NCBI GenBank assembly: GCA_020631735.1
Contig: CM036197.1
Span: 47,973,880 to 48,037,879 of the forward strand
Source: Saccharum officinarum
Lineage: Eukaryota > Streptophyta > Magnoliopsida > Poales > Poaceae
Direction of reading: 5' to 3'
DNA: 64,000 bases
Under the pieces are notes generated by a model. The model saw only the letters and a program-made list of their open reading frames with translations. It made no database searches and was not told where the DNA came from. Made by a program: the position numbers and the translations under genes. Within the stretch, counting starts at the first letter, position 1. The number at the start of each line of letters is the position of its first letter. This document shows, piece by piece, positions 21,599 through 33,640 of this stretch.

Positions 21599-23130
21599 CC
21601 TTTGCTCGAAGATGGTTTTGATCTAATGCATCCTGCCGTGTTACACAATATTCAGATTAGTTGTTCTCTGGAAAGTAAAATAATAGAAGGCCAGAAAACC
21701 AACAAGGGAATATTCCATATCAAAGAAAAGATTAAAGAAGAACCATCCAAGCACTTTAGATTGGATGAACATGACGTGTTATGGTTTGACGACCGTCTTG
21801 TTGTTCCCAAAGATGGAGAGCTTAAGAATAAACTTATGGATGAGGCTCACCTTTCAAAGTTATCTATCCACCCCGGAAGTAGCAAAATGTATCAAGAACT
21901 AAGACCTCGTTTTTGGTGGACCAAGATGAAGAAAGAGATTGCAGCGTATGCAGCCAGATGTGACACTTGTTGCAGGGTAAAGGCTATTCATATGAGACCT
22001 GCCGGATTGTTGCAACCTTTGTCTGTATCTAGTTGGAAGTGGGATGATATAAGTATGGATTTCATCATAGGTTTGCCCACTACTCAGAAAGGACATGATT
22101 CGATTTGGGTAATTGTGGATCATCTTACAAAGATAGCTCACTTTTTACCTGTCAACACAGATTATAGACCACCTCAATATGCCGAGAAGTATATTGCTGA
22201 GATTGTGAGATTGCATGGCATACCGAAGAATATCGTGTCTGACAGAGGGTCACAGTTTACTGCTCACTTTTGGGAGCACTTGCATAAAGGTTTGGGGACG
22301 AGTTTAATTCGTAGTACTGCTTATCATCCGCAAACAGATGGTCAGACCGAAAGAGTTAATGCTGTTCTGGAAGATATGTTGAGAGCATGTGTGTTATCTT
22401 CTATAGGTTTATGGGAGTCATGGCTACCTTTAGCAGAGTTCGCTTACAATAATAGTTATCAAGAAAGTATCAAGATGGCACCATTCGAAGCTTTGTATGG
22501 CAGAAAGTGTAGAACACCACTTAACTGGATTGAGCCAGGAGAAAGAAGATACTACGGTATTGACTTCGTAGAAGAAGCTGAGAATAAAGTTCATATCATT
22601 CAGCAAAATATGAAAGCCGCTCAATCACGTCAGAAAAGCTATGCAAATCGAAGAAGAGACCGCTTGTGTTCGAGGTTGGTGACTATGTTTATTTGAAAGT
22701 CACGCCAATGAAGAAGAAACGGTTTGGAGTACGCAGAAAGCTTGCAGCCAGATTTGTGGGACCATATGAGATCTTGGAAAGAAAAGGTCCAGTCGCTTAT
22801 AAGTTAGAGTTACCTGAGACAATGGGTGCTATATTACCAGTTTTTCATGTATCGCATCTCAAGAAGTGTTTGCGTGTTCCAGAGGAAACAATTGAACCTC
22901 GAGGCATAAAGCTCAAGTCAGATTTGGTATATCGTGAGCAACCGGTTCGAGTGTTGGACTCTAAAGAAAGAGTTACTCGGAACAGTGTGGTGAAAACATA
23001 TAAGATACAGTGGAGCCATCATGATGAAGGAGATGCAACTTGGGAAACGGGTGAATATCTACAAAAAGCTTATGAGAATTTTTATAACAAATGGTTCGTA
23101 ACCCAAAATCTCAGGACGAGATTCTTATAA
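21599..23130 (+). pseudogene. pol: integrase with C-terminal chromodomain, broken
   Basis: The integrase zinc-binding region reads HLSKLSIHPGSSKMYQ then CDTCCRVK (about 21850-21990). The catalytic core has DFIIGLPTT, SDRGSQFTAHFW and HPQTDGQTERVN (about 22050-22360), so the DDE acidic residues are present. A frame change at about 22665 separates this from the C-terminal GPY/F-type region (FEVGDYVYLKV, FVGPYEI, FHVSHLKKCL). The chromodomain follows at about 22930-23095 (YREQPVRVLDSKERV through ATWETGEYL). Chromovirus chromodomains are known to steer integration towards heterochromatin, often via H3K9 methyl marks. Terminates at 23128-23130, only 10 bases before the 3' LTR. Confidence 0.9.
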
Positions 23131-23140
23131 GGGGGAAGGC
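23128..23140 (+). promoter_or_regulatory. Polypurine tract of the chromovirus
   Basis: TAAGGGGGAAGGC directly abuts the 3' LTR, the expected plus-strand primer. It overlaps the pol stop codon. Confidence 0.75.
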
Positions 23141-26100
23141 TATAACACCTCTGTGTGTTAAGCATGCATTCACATCCTAAATCATGAGCATTTCCAGTTC
23201 ATACATGTTCATCATCGCATGCAAATTAAGTTAGAATTTATTTAAACTGTGATAAACATGTTTGAGCTCTGAATTAGTAAAAATCGTAGGTAAAAGTGGT
23301 AAAATTTTGTGGAGCCATAACTTTAAATAATTTAGAAATAATTAACATGATTTTTGGAGTAAGTTTTGTATTCAAAATCTTTCCAAATCTTGCTTCTAAA
23401 AATATTTCAGAAAATTGAGTTTTCATTTAAAAATTTGACTTTAAATCATCAATTCAAAATCTATTTAGAATTTTGAAAGGTGCCCTAAATGAAAGTTGTA
23501 GAGAATAAAATTTTGAACAACTTTTGTTTTAGGGGCAATTTGTGAAAATGTCTTTTTCATCTTCAAAATTTGAATTTGAATCAAATTATAAAATCTGGAA
23601 TTTTATTTAGAAAAGAAAATCAATTTTTCAGCTTTACCGGGCCGTCGCCTCCTTTCTGGCCTAAGCGCCGAAGCCGGCCCGGCCTGCTCCGCGCCCGCGC
23701 CCGCGTCTGCCTCCGCCCGCGCGCTCGCCCGTGCAGGCTCGCCGCGCCAGCGTGACCGACAGCGGCAGACCGCGCACGCCGCGTGGCGGCCGCATGCCGG
23801 CGACGCCCCGCGCGTGGCAGCCGTGGCCTCCGCGCTCGCGCACTACCTCCGCCTTCATCTGCTCCGCCCGCTGCTCACTTCTTCGTCCACGCGCTCTTTC
23901 TCTCCCTCGCACAGCCAGTGCTCCGCCGCCGCGCGCCATTGCCGGCATCTTCCACCTCCGAGCCACCGTTCCCGCGCAACGATCGAGTCTCTTTTCAATT
24001 CGCCTTGCCACGAGCTCCGCCACCTCCTCCCCTCTCCGAACGGGCCACCGTGCACCTTGCTCGCCGACGGTAAGGCTCAATTGAGCATCTTACCGCGCGC
24101 GCCACCGAGCCGGGCCGCCGAGCTCACGCTCCGCCATCGGCGCCCTCGTTCTCCCTTTTCTCCCCTTGTATCACGCCGTTGTGTTCACCTTTCCCACGCG
24201 GTTCGTTTGCTCTCCACGCCTCGCCTGCTCGCGACCGGAAGCGGCCGCTGGCCGTCGGCGGCGACCGCACCGCCGCGTTCCCGGGAGCCGGCATGCCCGG
24301 CCGTGGACACGCCCGCTCTCCCCCCTCGCTGTTCGCCAGGCCAAGGCGGCCTTGGGCCGCAGCCCAAGCCGGGCGGCGCGCCTGCCTTCCCGCACGCGCG
24401 CATGGGCCGAAAAGCCGTAGCCGGCCGGTTGATCTCGCTGGGCCGGCCCGTTAGCAATAAGAAAAATGAGTTTTCGTTTTTCTTTTATTATTTGAAAATG
24501 GAAATGGTTTGGAAAATGTTTGACTACTCAAATTTGCTCCTAATCTGTTCAAATAAATTTTTCTAGGTTCCTTATCATCAGATCTACTTGAGAAAAATAT
24601 TGTATGTCAAGATTTAAATACTTTGCTGTAGAGTTTTTTTTATTTAATTACTAAAACTACTGTTTTCTTGTTAAATTTGTAGTAAATCATAGAAAGTTCA
24701 GAAAAATATGGTTCCACTTGCTATAATTTTCTTTTGTGATGTACTTTCTAAGAAAAATATATGCCATGCATGTTCTGTGGAAAAATCTTGAGGTGTAGTA
24801 CAAGTGTTTAATATTGTTGATAATTGTTATTTTTGCTAGAGAGAAAAATATGAATAAAACATGCATGTAATAATTTTTCTATAGTGATTATTTATTGTGT
24901 AGAATGGAGGAAAAATGTTAAATCTGTTGTTTGATACTTTTTATAGTATAAAGTATTTTTATGCTCATTTTTAGGTCCTAGCTTGTTATTTTTGTGTAGG
25001 CAGTTCTAGTAATCCAAATGCAATAAAAATTTTGTGGCATGCTAGATTAGATGATAGAAAGCTACTGTATTTTTCTCAGATTTTTCTGTGCTATTAAATA
25101 GGTGTTGCTGTTCAAACCTAGTTGTAATTAGGGTTTAATTAACCTTGTCAATGCATGACTAGTTACTAGGAGTTGCTTTGGTGTATCTTTGAAGCATCTT
25201 AGATTTATGTGTTGACTTAGCCCATTAGTAGTAGAAGAGAATGCAGTAGATGACATGTGCTTGTAGTCTGTATTCTCGGATGATGTTGACTACCTTGTAG
25301 AAGAAATGTATTCCCACTTTATGAAATAAAGTGAACCTATTTATCTACATTTCATTCATCATGACCATTACATGTCATTTCCGCAATGCACCTAGGCATA
25401 AGCACTTATACGATTGCACCATACAGGATCGCAGGAAGTAATGCCGGTAGCAATTCCCGAAGAGCCGGAAGGGCAGCCCGAGGAGCAGGAAGTGCCCGAA
25501 GCCGACGAGGAGGTCGGTGAGGATCTTCCAGAGTGCCCAGCTCACCGTCCGAGCTCTTTCGAGAGAGGCAAGCCCCGGAGCATTTTCTCCCCTGGTTTGC
25601 AAATATTTTATTAATGCTTTACTTTAACTGCTGCATTATGTTTAGGAGTTGTTTGCAACCATTGCTGTATTATAACTTATTTACTCTGTTCTACCCTATC
25701 CTTGTCACCTTGTCATTCGCAGTCAAGTAATTGCTTAGCTTGCTTAGACCGGTAAAAGTCGGGTGATTTCCTGTCACCTGCGAGCTATAGGTGGTTACCT
25801 GGATCTACTTGAGAAAGTATGTCATCTGAGAATAACTAAGTGTTAATGTAAAATTGAGACCGGACGGAAACTTGCAGGGTTTCGGACTATAGTGTTTTCC
25901 GTCTGTGTCGATTAAGGACCGACCGTTGTTGGACCTCGAGTCATGTTGAACGCATGCCTTGCATTTAGCTGGCCGAATAATGTACCTTTCGACCGCGAAG
26001 CTGGGAGATTATTTGGGCCGAGTGGATTGCCCGCAACGCACTGTACCGGAGCAGTAGTGGCAGGATACGGGGGCGCGATGATAAGGCCAAAGAGCAGTCG

Positions 26101-27037
26101 GGCGACCCCCGGGTACATGTGGTTCCTGGCACGCTCGTGACTTTACCCGAATGGTTGACTCGGTGACCAACACCTCACTTTAGCGGGTGAGTGAGGTTTG
26201 TGTGAGGAATAAATTACCAGCTGGTTAATAATCGATTCGAATCACCATCGTTCACTGGAAAATGAGCACTTGACTTGAGCTACTTCATCGTAGTAATATT
26301 GACGGAACACTTGGACAGTTATATGAAATATGACATAATGGAAGTTGTTAATGATCGTTGGTTATCATTACCGGTTTAATTACATGTTACTCTAGTACAG
26401 GTGCAAATGTAGTTGGCAGGTTAATAAAGATTAAACTTGATGCAAAGCCTTGGAAAGATTCTTCAAATGATAAAAATGTCTTTTTGCAAATGAGTCAGCT
26501 ACCCCACCAGAAAGTCTGTCATGATTCCTTGATGTCTTTTATTTTGGTCCTGTCGGGTAAGTCTAGCTGAGTATTTTCTCGTACTCAGGGCTTTGTTCCC
26601 ACTTATTGCAGATGGGCAGATGTATTACGGCTACTGTATCAACTGCCTTTATCCTGCAATGGGAGAAGCTTAGGACCATGGGCAATGGTCATTCGCTACG
26701 TCTCGTCTGATGCTTTTGTTGGAAGATGATCCTGAACTGGCACTGTATTTTGAACTCTGTGTGCGTGTGTGATTTGAACTAAATGCTTCCGCTACTTTCA
26801 TTCGAAACTTGTTTGTAATAACTATGTTTAAACTCCGATGTATTTGTGACGCGAACTTTTATGTAACTTGTGATGGTGACCGCTGAACTTATTACGATCT
26901 TGGCTGGTATGTAAGTTGGTTCGAAATCCATCGTGATTTCACGGACTACCGGGTTATACGGGCTTAAGTTTACTAAATCGTCTGCTCGATGGATGATTTT
27001 GTTACTTAATCTCGTATAATTGATCGGTTCTGTTACA
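23141..27037 (+). repeat. 3' LTR of the chromovirus
   Basis: Starts TATAACACCTCTG (TG changed to TA) and ends TCTGTTACA, matching the 5' LTR end to end with scattered substitutions and a missing ~31-bp tandem unit near 23790. The conserved acidic frame is at 25414-25614. It is followed immediately by the target duplication CATTT. Confidence 0.93.
25414..25614 (+). other. Conserved acidic 66-codon frame inside the 3' LTR
   Basis: Same length and frame as 14828-15028. The Glu/Pro-rich core is unchanged, and the differences lie outside it. Coding status unproven. Confidence 0.3.
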
Positions 27038-27889
27038 CATTTTTAGGCAACCGAGACTGCTAAGCTACTTGAGAGGCATGAGGAACGTGGAGCCCACTGT
27101 ATGACGAGATTTCGGCATATCATAATATTATATATGTGTTCTTAAGAGAAGAGGGAAAATTTCATAAGGTAATACTGTCTGTACCCGTGCATAATATACT
27201 TGCTAAATATGGGCTATATACAAGCCCGAGCCCATGGGAGTGCAGCCTGTGCGACGGAACAGGGCCCCCAATTTTCAAGGGCCCATAGTTTCCAGCACGT
27301 AACCTAGGAAGCCCACTAGTTTTTAGCCCAGACTTCTTTTCCGTCCATCCATCGCTTCTCTGCTCTTCCATCTTCCCTATCGCCACCGACTCGGCAGTCG
27401 ACAAGATCGCAGGACGGCGGCCGTCGGAGGCTCGGAGCGAACAACGGTGCGGAGTTGCTGCTGGTCGGCAGGTCTCCACTCGGTCGGCAGGTCCCTAGCC
27501 AGCGGGAGTGCAGACTGTAGAGCGACAGGACCAGGGCTCAGGTAGCCATACGTTAAGTCTCTAGGCAGGCTCCAGGTATTGAGGTATACTAATCTGGTTC
27601 ACTTAATTTTTATTTTTTCAATATTTTAATCTACGTTGATGGGTGATGTCTTATATAATATTGATCCATCTAGGTATTCAGTTTATCTTTGTTCTGAATT
27701 ATCTAGTGTTCCAATATTCTAGTCATGTCTTCTACAAACCGGCCTAGAAAATATGAATCTAGTTACCAAAAGCGTAAGAAAAACAAAAAATAGAGGATTT
27801 AACTCAATCTCAAAAGGGGGCCATGGATAAATTTATTATAAAAGAGTCAGAAGTCACCACCGATAATCAGTCACTTGGTCAGGGACAGG

Positions 27890-30315
27890 TGAAGGGTCGA
27901 GATGGCGGACTAGAGGGGGGGTGAATAGTCCTTTCTAAAATTAATCGCGTCGGCAAACCGAAACAAATGCGGAATTAAAACTATCGGTCTAGCCAAGACT
28001 ATACCTCTCTATCTAAGTTCACAAGCACCTCACAAAGATTCTAATTATGTAACTAAGGTGCTTTCCTTAGCAGGAGCTCTCCTAAACAATTCTAGAGCAA
28101 GGTCACACAAACCTATGCACTAGTACTTTAGCAAAGCCAGGGAGCTCCTACACAAATCTAGTAAGCAAAAGCACGAAGCCACCTATGCTCACTAGCAATG
28201 CTCAATAGCAAGGCAACTAATGCCAAACTAGAGAGCACAAATTACTTAGCTACACAAACTAAGCAATATGACTAACAAGGTTACACAAACCAAAATAGCC
28301 ACGCAACGGGAGCTACTTCTATGCTACACAAGCAAGAAGGTAACTAGCTAACTACACAAGCAAACTAGTTACAAGAGCAACTACACAAGCACAAGTATAT
28401 GAATGTAAATACAAGCTTGTGAATCGAAAGCAAACCACCGAGAAGATGTACACAATGTTGACACGGCGGTTTTTTCACCGAGGTTCACTTGGTTGCCACC
28501 AAGCTAGTCCCAGTTGTGGCGATACACCCACTTGATGGATCACGAGCTAATTGACTATCAAGAGTCAAACCCTCAGCGGGTGCCGTACATCCACTCTCAA
28601 GATGGGGATCCTCCAAGCCACGAGCTTTACTAGAGTTGCTCTTCGCGATCCCCGCGGGGTGAGCACAATCCCCCTCACAAATCCTCCTCCGGAGCCACAC
28701 ACAATCTCCACGCGTGCTTCAACGGAGTCGCAAGCCACCAAGCCGTCTAGGAGGTGGCAACCTCCAAGAGTAACAAGCACCACCGGCTTGCAACACGATC
28801 ACCTAGTGCCACTTGATGCAATCCTCTCGATGCAACGCACTAGAATCGCTCTCTCACTCGATCCGATGAACACTATCAAGCATGAGTGAGTTAGAGGGCT
28901 CCCAAGCACTACCACACAAGCCACCAAGGCTAAAGTGTGCTCAGCTACCGGCCACGGCCGACCAAGGCATCTATTTATAACCCCACGGTCAAATAGAGCC
29001 GTTACCCCTTCACTGGGTCCTTTTTCGGGACGACCGGACGCGCCGGTCGTAACTGACCGGACGCGCTCAACCACGTCCGATCCTCCAACGGTCACTGACC
29101 CCAACGGTCAAACCAACGACCGGACGTGCCCCTGGCAACGACCGGACGCGCCGATCGCACGGCATCGCGCGCGCAACGACATGACCGGACGCGCTCCTTG
29201 CAACGACCGGACACGACAGTGCCCGTGTCCGGTTAGAGTCCAGTAAGCACCTTCAACGATCGGACGCGTCCGATCATGTGTGACCGGACGCGCCTCGCGT
29301 CCGATCATCCTCGTGAACCGCAGTTCCCTCTGGGCGACTGACCGGACGCGCCGGTCCCGCGAGTGACCGGACGCGCCGGTTACAAACCCTAACACCCGTG
29401 ACTGCGCAGTACTGACCGGACGCGTCCGGTCATACCATGACCGCGTCCGGTGCAGCGTCCGGTCACCTCTGTGACCTCCGTTCGCCTCCGTTTCTTTTCC
29501 GACTTCCGGCGTAGTGGAAAATAGGCTTTTCAACTCCTCGAAAACGCCTGAATCCCACGCTCGCAAGCTCGGTGGGAGGGAGAGAGAGACCCAAACCCTC
29601 TCTACCGCTCAAACTTCATCGTCTTCGCAAATGTGCCAACACCAACAAGTGATCACCACCTTGTGCACGTGTGTTAGCATTTTTATAATCATTTTCGAAG
29701 GAATTAGGCACTCAACTTGCCTCGCCACTCGATCCTAACACGTATGCATAGTTAGATCGCTCAAGTGGCACTAGATGACCGATATGCAAACAAGTTTGCC
29801 CCTCTTGATAGTACGGCCATCTATCCTAAACCCGGTCATAAACTTCTCTACACACCTATGACCGGTGAAATGGAAATGCCCTAGGTTATACCTTAGCCTT
29901 GCGCATTCCACTCCATCTCCTCCGACATTGATGCAACACATGCACCAACCAATCACCAAATGATATGATTCACTTCATATCATCACGTGACCGTATTGGT
30001 TCATCGATCTTGACCTCACTTGCTCTTCACCGTTGCATTGGTCCATCGGCGCCAAGTCTTGCCCAAGCTTCACCATCGCATGGTCCTTCGCTTCGAAGCC
30101 TCAACTTACCCTTCACCTTCACAACCGGTCCTTCGAGCCAAGCCTCATCTTGATCTTCTCCATCTTGGTCACATGACTCTATGTCATGTCTCATATGCAA
30201 TGAGCTCCTTCATGACACCATCACATGTGGACTAATCTCCTGTGTATCTCACATAACCACATATTAGTCCACCTAAGTTGTCACTCAATTACCAAAACCA
30301 AACAAGGACCTTTCA
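27890..30315 (-). repeat. 3' LTR of the gag-only element
   Basis: On the minus strand it runs TGAAAGGTCC ... CGACCCTTCA, with TG/CA ends. It matches 35661-38084 with few differences and 2 bp length difference. It includes a CpG-rich repeated motif block (29028-29476). Frames inside it occur in both LTRs and are not supported as genes. Confidence 0.9.
29028..29476. repeat. CpG-rich GACCGGACGCG motif cluster in the LTR
   Basis: At least ten spaced, degenerate copies of GACCGGACGCGYC, in both orientations, over ~450 bases. They include the perfect 18-bp palindrome GACCGGACGCGTCCGGTC near 29413. The same cluster is in the other LTR (36797-37245). Such blocks may act as enhancer-like or methylation-rich segments of the LTR promoter; that role is inference. 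Confidence 0.75.
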
Positions 30316-30331
30316 ATCTCCCCCTTTTTGG
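30316..30331 (-). promoter_or_regulatory. Polypurine tract of the gag-only element
   Basis: The plus strand reads ATCTCCCCCTTTTTGG beside the LTR, which is CCAAAAAGGGGGAGAT in element orientation. Further CTCCCCCT runs occur inside (about 30459, 30891, 31256) and could be additional priming sites or coincidence. Confidence 0.7.
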
Positions 30332-33300
30332 TAATTGATGACAACTCTACAAAGATATGGAAATTAAGTTCTTTTGGACTTTATGCCACTTATCCAACAT
30401 TTAAGCTCTATGTTAGGATTTGGATAAGCACCATAAAATCTGACTTGGTAGTGATAACTCCCCCTACATATGTGCTCAAATGGTTTGGTTTCAAGCTTGC
30501 ACATATGCATAAATATGAAATTTGTGGGAGGGTTAGCACTACTAAGTGATGCTAAGGTGTATAGAATAAACCTTTGTAGTTTGATACCATTTGATAGCTC
30601 GATATCATTTGAAAATTACAAGTTTGCCATCATCCTTAGCATCATGAGTAGCTAGACATCAAAAATACTAGAAACCCCATGAGATCAACATTATAAGCAA
30701 GGTTCTAGTTTTTCATGATAAACACAAGTCTAGCTATCATCCTATGCATGCTAGTTATCATATCATCATTCAAGTTCTATAACTAGCATACAACACACAA
30801 GCATGCATATTAAATATAAAACTTATGCAATGCAAGCAAGCACATGAATATGAACATATCAAATGCAACCAAACAATGTTCATGAGCTTGCTCCCCCTAC
30901 TTGTGTGCTTCTTTTATCCAAGAATTTTGATCCTTCTCATTTCTTCAATGTTGCTCCCTCTTTGTCCATCTCCATGTCCAAACTCATCTTCTCATGATAT
31001 CTTTGTTCAATCTCTTCCCAAACCTCTCTCTCTTGGTGTATTGACATATCTTTGTTCCAACTTCTCCCCTTTGTCATCAATTTCCATAAAGGGTGTACAT
31101 CTCATTGATGCAAAGGCTTGCATTGGGGTAGATGGTTGAGACTTGAATATTGCGTTGTTGATGGACATCACTGCACATGTTGGAATGACATTACTTGTAT
31201 GTTGCTCTTAAGATACCACTTAGGATCTTTGACCTTGATACCATTAGGTGGGGCTCCTCCCCCTATGTCATAGCATGGGTCATTCACTTGATAATCTTGA
31301 GCTCTTGTGTGTGAGGGAACTTTCTTCATTTGATGATCACTTAAAGTTGAGGATCACTTGTGGAACCACGGTCTTGTATAAATGATATCATGTGTAGAAA
31401 TACCACGAATAAATGTGTGATACCAATTTGAAGAATCCTCTATCATGGAACCACTTGTAGGATTTGTCAATATGATCTTTTCTTGAACATTTGCTATCTT
31501 TATGAGCACCACTTATAGGATATTACTTGTAGATCATGATCTAGACACCACTTGTAAATACCAATTGAAGAAATATTTTGAGTCTAGATACCATTTAAAA
31601 CACCCTAGATATCCATTTGCATTGTTGTCTGTGCTTGTACCCATATCATTGTCATGAGCTTCTAGTATGACTTGAACTAAATTGATTTGCCTAAGATTCT
31701 AAGTCCGGTTTGATCCAATGACAAGCTTCTTCACTTCTCATACTAAGGGTTATCTTGCCAATGTTGTACTTGTCACTTGTTAGCAATCCAAACTAGATCA
31801 AGTACTTGGGTTCACTAGCTCATGAACAAATTCATACACATACCACTAGATCATTTAAACAATTCAAGCAATAGTGGTAGGCTATGAATTTAAATATTTC
31901 ATTTGTTATGCATGATCCTAGTAAGCATGTACTATATGCACTAATCGCATACTAGTAAGGGATGAAATGATCATGCACATTACAATGATACCTTTGTTAT
32001 ATTGGAGTAGAGGATAGTCACATAGATTCCAATTCATTACTCCAATAGCAGTGTGAAGTCCAATTTATAAGCTTGGTGAAGACCAATCATTATAAAGAAA
32101 TTCATTCTTCACCCATATGAAATGAGAACCACTAATAATCAAGTGCATTATCTCTTGTTGTGGTTGGCTTGCTTTTTCTCTTTGATCAATGCTTGCGTGA
32201 GAGAAGTACTTATGATACCAATTTTATAACCATGACTAGCTCTCTTTGGGTGTTGCTTGCTTTTCTTGATCAACCCTATTGATTGCTTCAATTAAGCATC
32301 TCAAATATCCCTTGAATTCATCACTTCCATGTTAGCCTTCCAAGCCGGTGCTCGGTTTACCCACCCATGGGCGGCAAGCCCCCTCAGCAGGGAGAAGTGA
32401 CCTCTCTCCAAAGAACCATCCTTGACACTTACTTGAATTGCCTTTGATTGATTGATCTATGGACTTAACATTATGAGTAACCTTGAATTATTCTTTAAGT
32501 CCTTTTCTTTCTACCAAATGATCTCCAATTATTACTAGAACTTGAACCTCATCTTCATCTTGAGTTTGATCTTCATTTTCAAATTTGAGTACCAAATTTG
32601 TACACTAAGTACATTCCACAATCAATGCCCTTGTACTCATTTCTTGTCATGCTTCTAGATCAATTCAAAACCAAACTTAGGTGCCTCAGACACTTATAAA
32701 TATGTTTCCAACTTGAGGACCTTTCACTTAAAGTGACTCTAGATCAATCCAATAATTGTCACTTTTCTGGCAGATTCTGTACCCTTCAAAGAATAATTCA
32801 TATCTCCTAATGTACAGATCCAAATGCCATAAAATTTGGTGGAGATGTGATTCACTAAGTCATCTAGCAGCTGTAAAAATTTGAGATTCATTTGACATCT
32901 AGATTGCTACCAGATTTAAATCTTCCACCACTGCTACATGCTGAAAACTGCTGCACTATAGCTGACAAGATGTACTCTAAAGCCGAAGCATCTCTTATCC
33001 AATTCTCATGAAATTTGTACAGCATCTTATAACATAAGTCTAGAGCATGCATACCAAAATTCATACCAATCCAAGTAGATTTGATCATCCAAACTCAGAC
33101 TTGATCACTGCTAGCTCAGATTTTCAACTTTGGACAGATTTCAATACATTGAGCAATACTTCATCCAATTGAATCAAACTTGAAACTAACTTGTTTGAAT
33201 ACTTTCACAAGACATATATCCATCCAATCCACTTACTAAATGTCATCTCATGAATTTATCCAACACAAATCAATTCAAACTTGATTACTTAAGCATTTAA

Positions 33301-33640
33301 TCCATTCAAACATCTCATAGCAAGCAACATTGCATATATATCCAATTCAATCAACTCATATGCACCCAAGTGAAATGATCAACAAGAGATATACCTTGGT
33401 TAGCTCATGATCATCCAATAGCAAGCTTTCAACTTGAATATTTGCAAGCCATCAAATATATCCAATAAATCACCATAATCTTTAACATTGCACTTGTATG
33501 TTGTAGCACTTGGACTTCACTTATTTTGACTTGGCATTGGGATTGGATATGCATTGAGCTTCATAACTTGACTCAATATATGATGAACAAAATGAAACCA
33601 ATTGAATCAAGTCTCCAATACCGATGGTACCTACAAATAA
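30332..33640 (-). other. Non-coding interior of the gag-only element
   Basis: 3.3 kb of AT-rich sequence lying where pol would be expected. I find no pol motif on either strand and no frame over about 105 codons. ACCACTTG/CACTTGTA-type words recur at 31210-31600, suggesting simple internal repetition. Confidence 0.6.

Larger units (their letters stand above)
12527..27037 (+). mobile_element. Complete Ty3/gypsy chromovirus, Tekay/Del-like, 14.5 kb
   Basis: Two LTRs of ~3.9 kb (12527-16452 and 23141-27037) bound an internal region with a primer-binding site (16455), ORF0 (17243-18259), gag (18615), protease, reverse transcriptase, RNase H, integrase and a C-terminal chromodomain (to 23130), then a polypurine tract. 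The 5-bp target duplication is CATTT at 12522-12526 and 27038-27042. Very long LTRs, the gag-pol motifs and an integrase chromodomain point to the Tekay/Del clade. An extra ORF before gag was, as I recall, reported for rice RIRE3/RIRE8. Gag-pol is disabled by at least six stops and two frameshifts; ORF0 is intact. The LTRs are very alike but not identical, so insertion is not very recent. Confidence 0.93.

Noticed and set aside
28485..30235. Frames of 60-152 codons in the gag-only element's LTR
   Set aside because: They recur in the other LTR only because it is a copy. No domain; overlapping on both strands.
30332..33640. A hidden pol region in the gag-only element
   Set aside because: I looked on both strands for DDE, YVDD-type and RNase H motifs and found none. 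The stretch is AT-rich and stop-dense.
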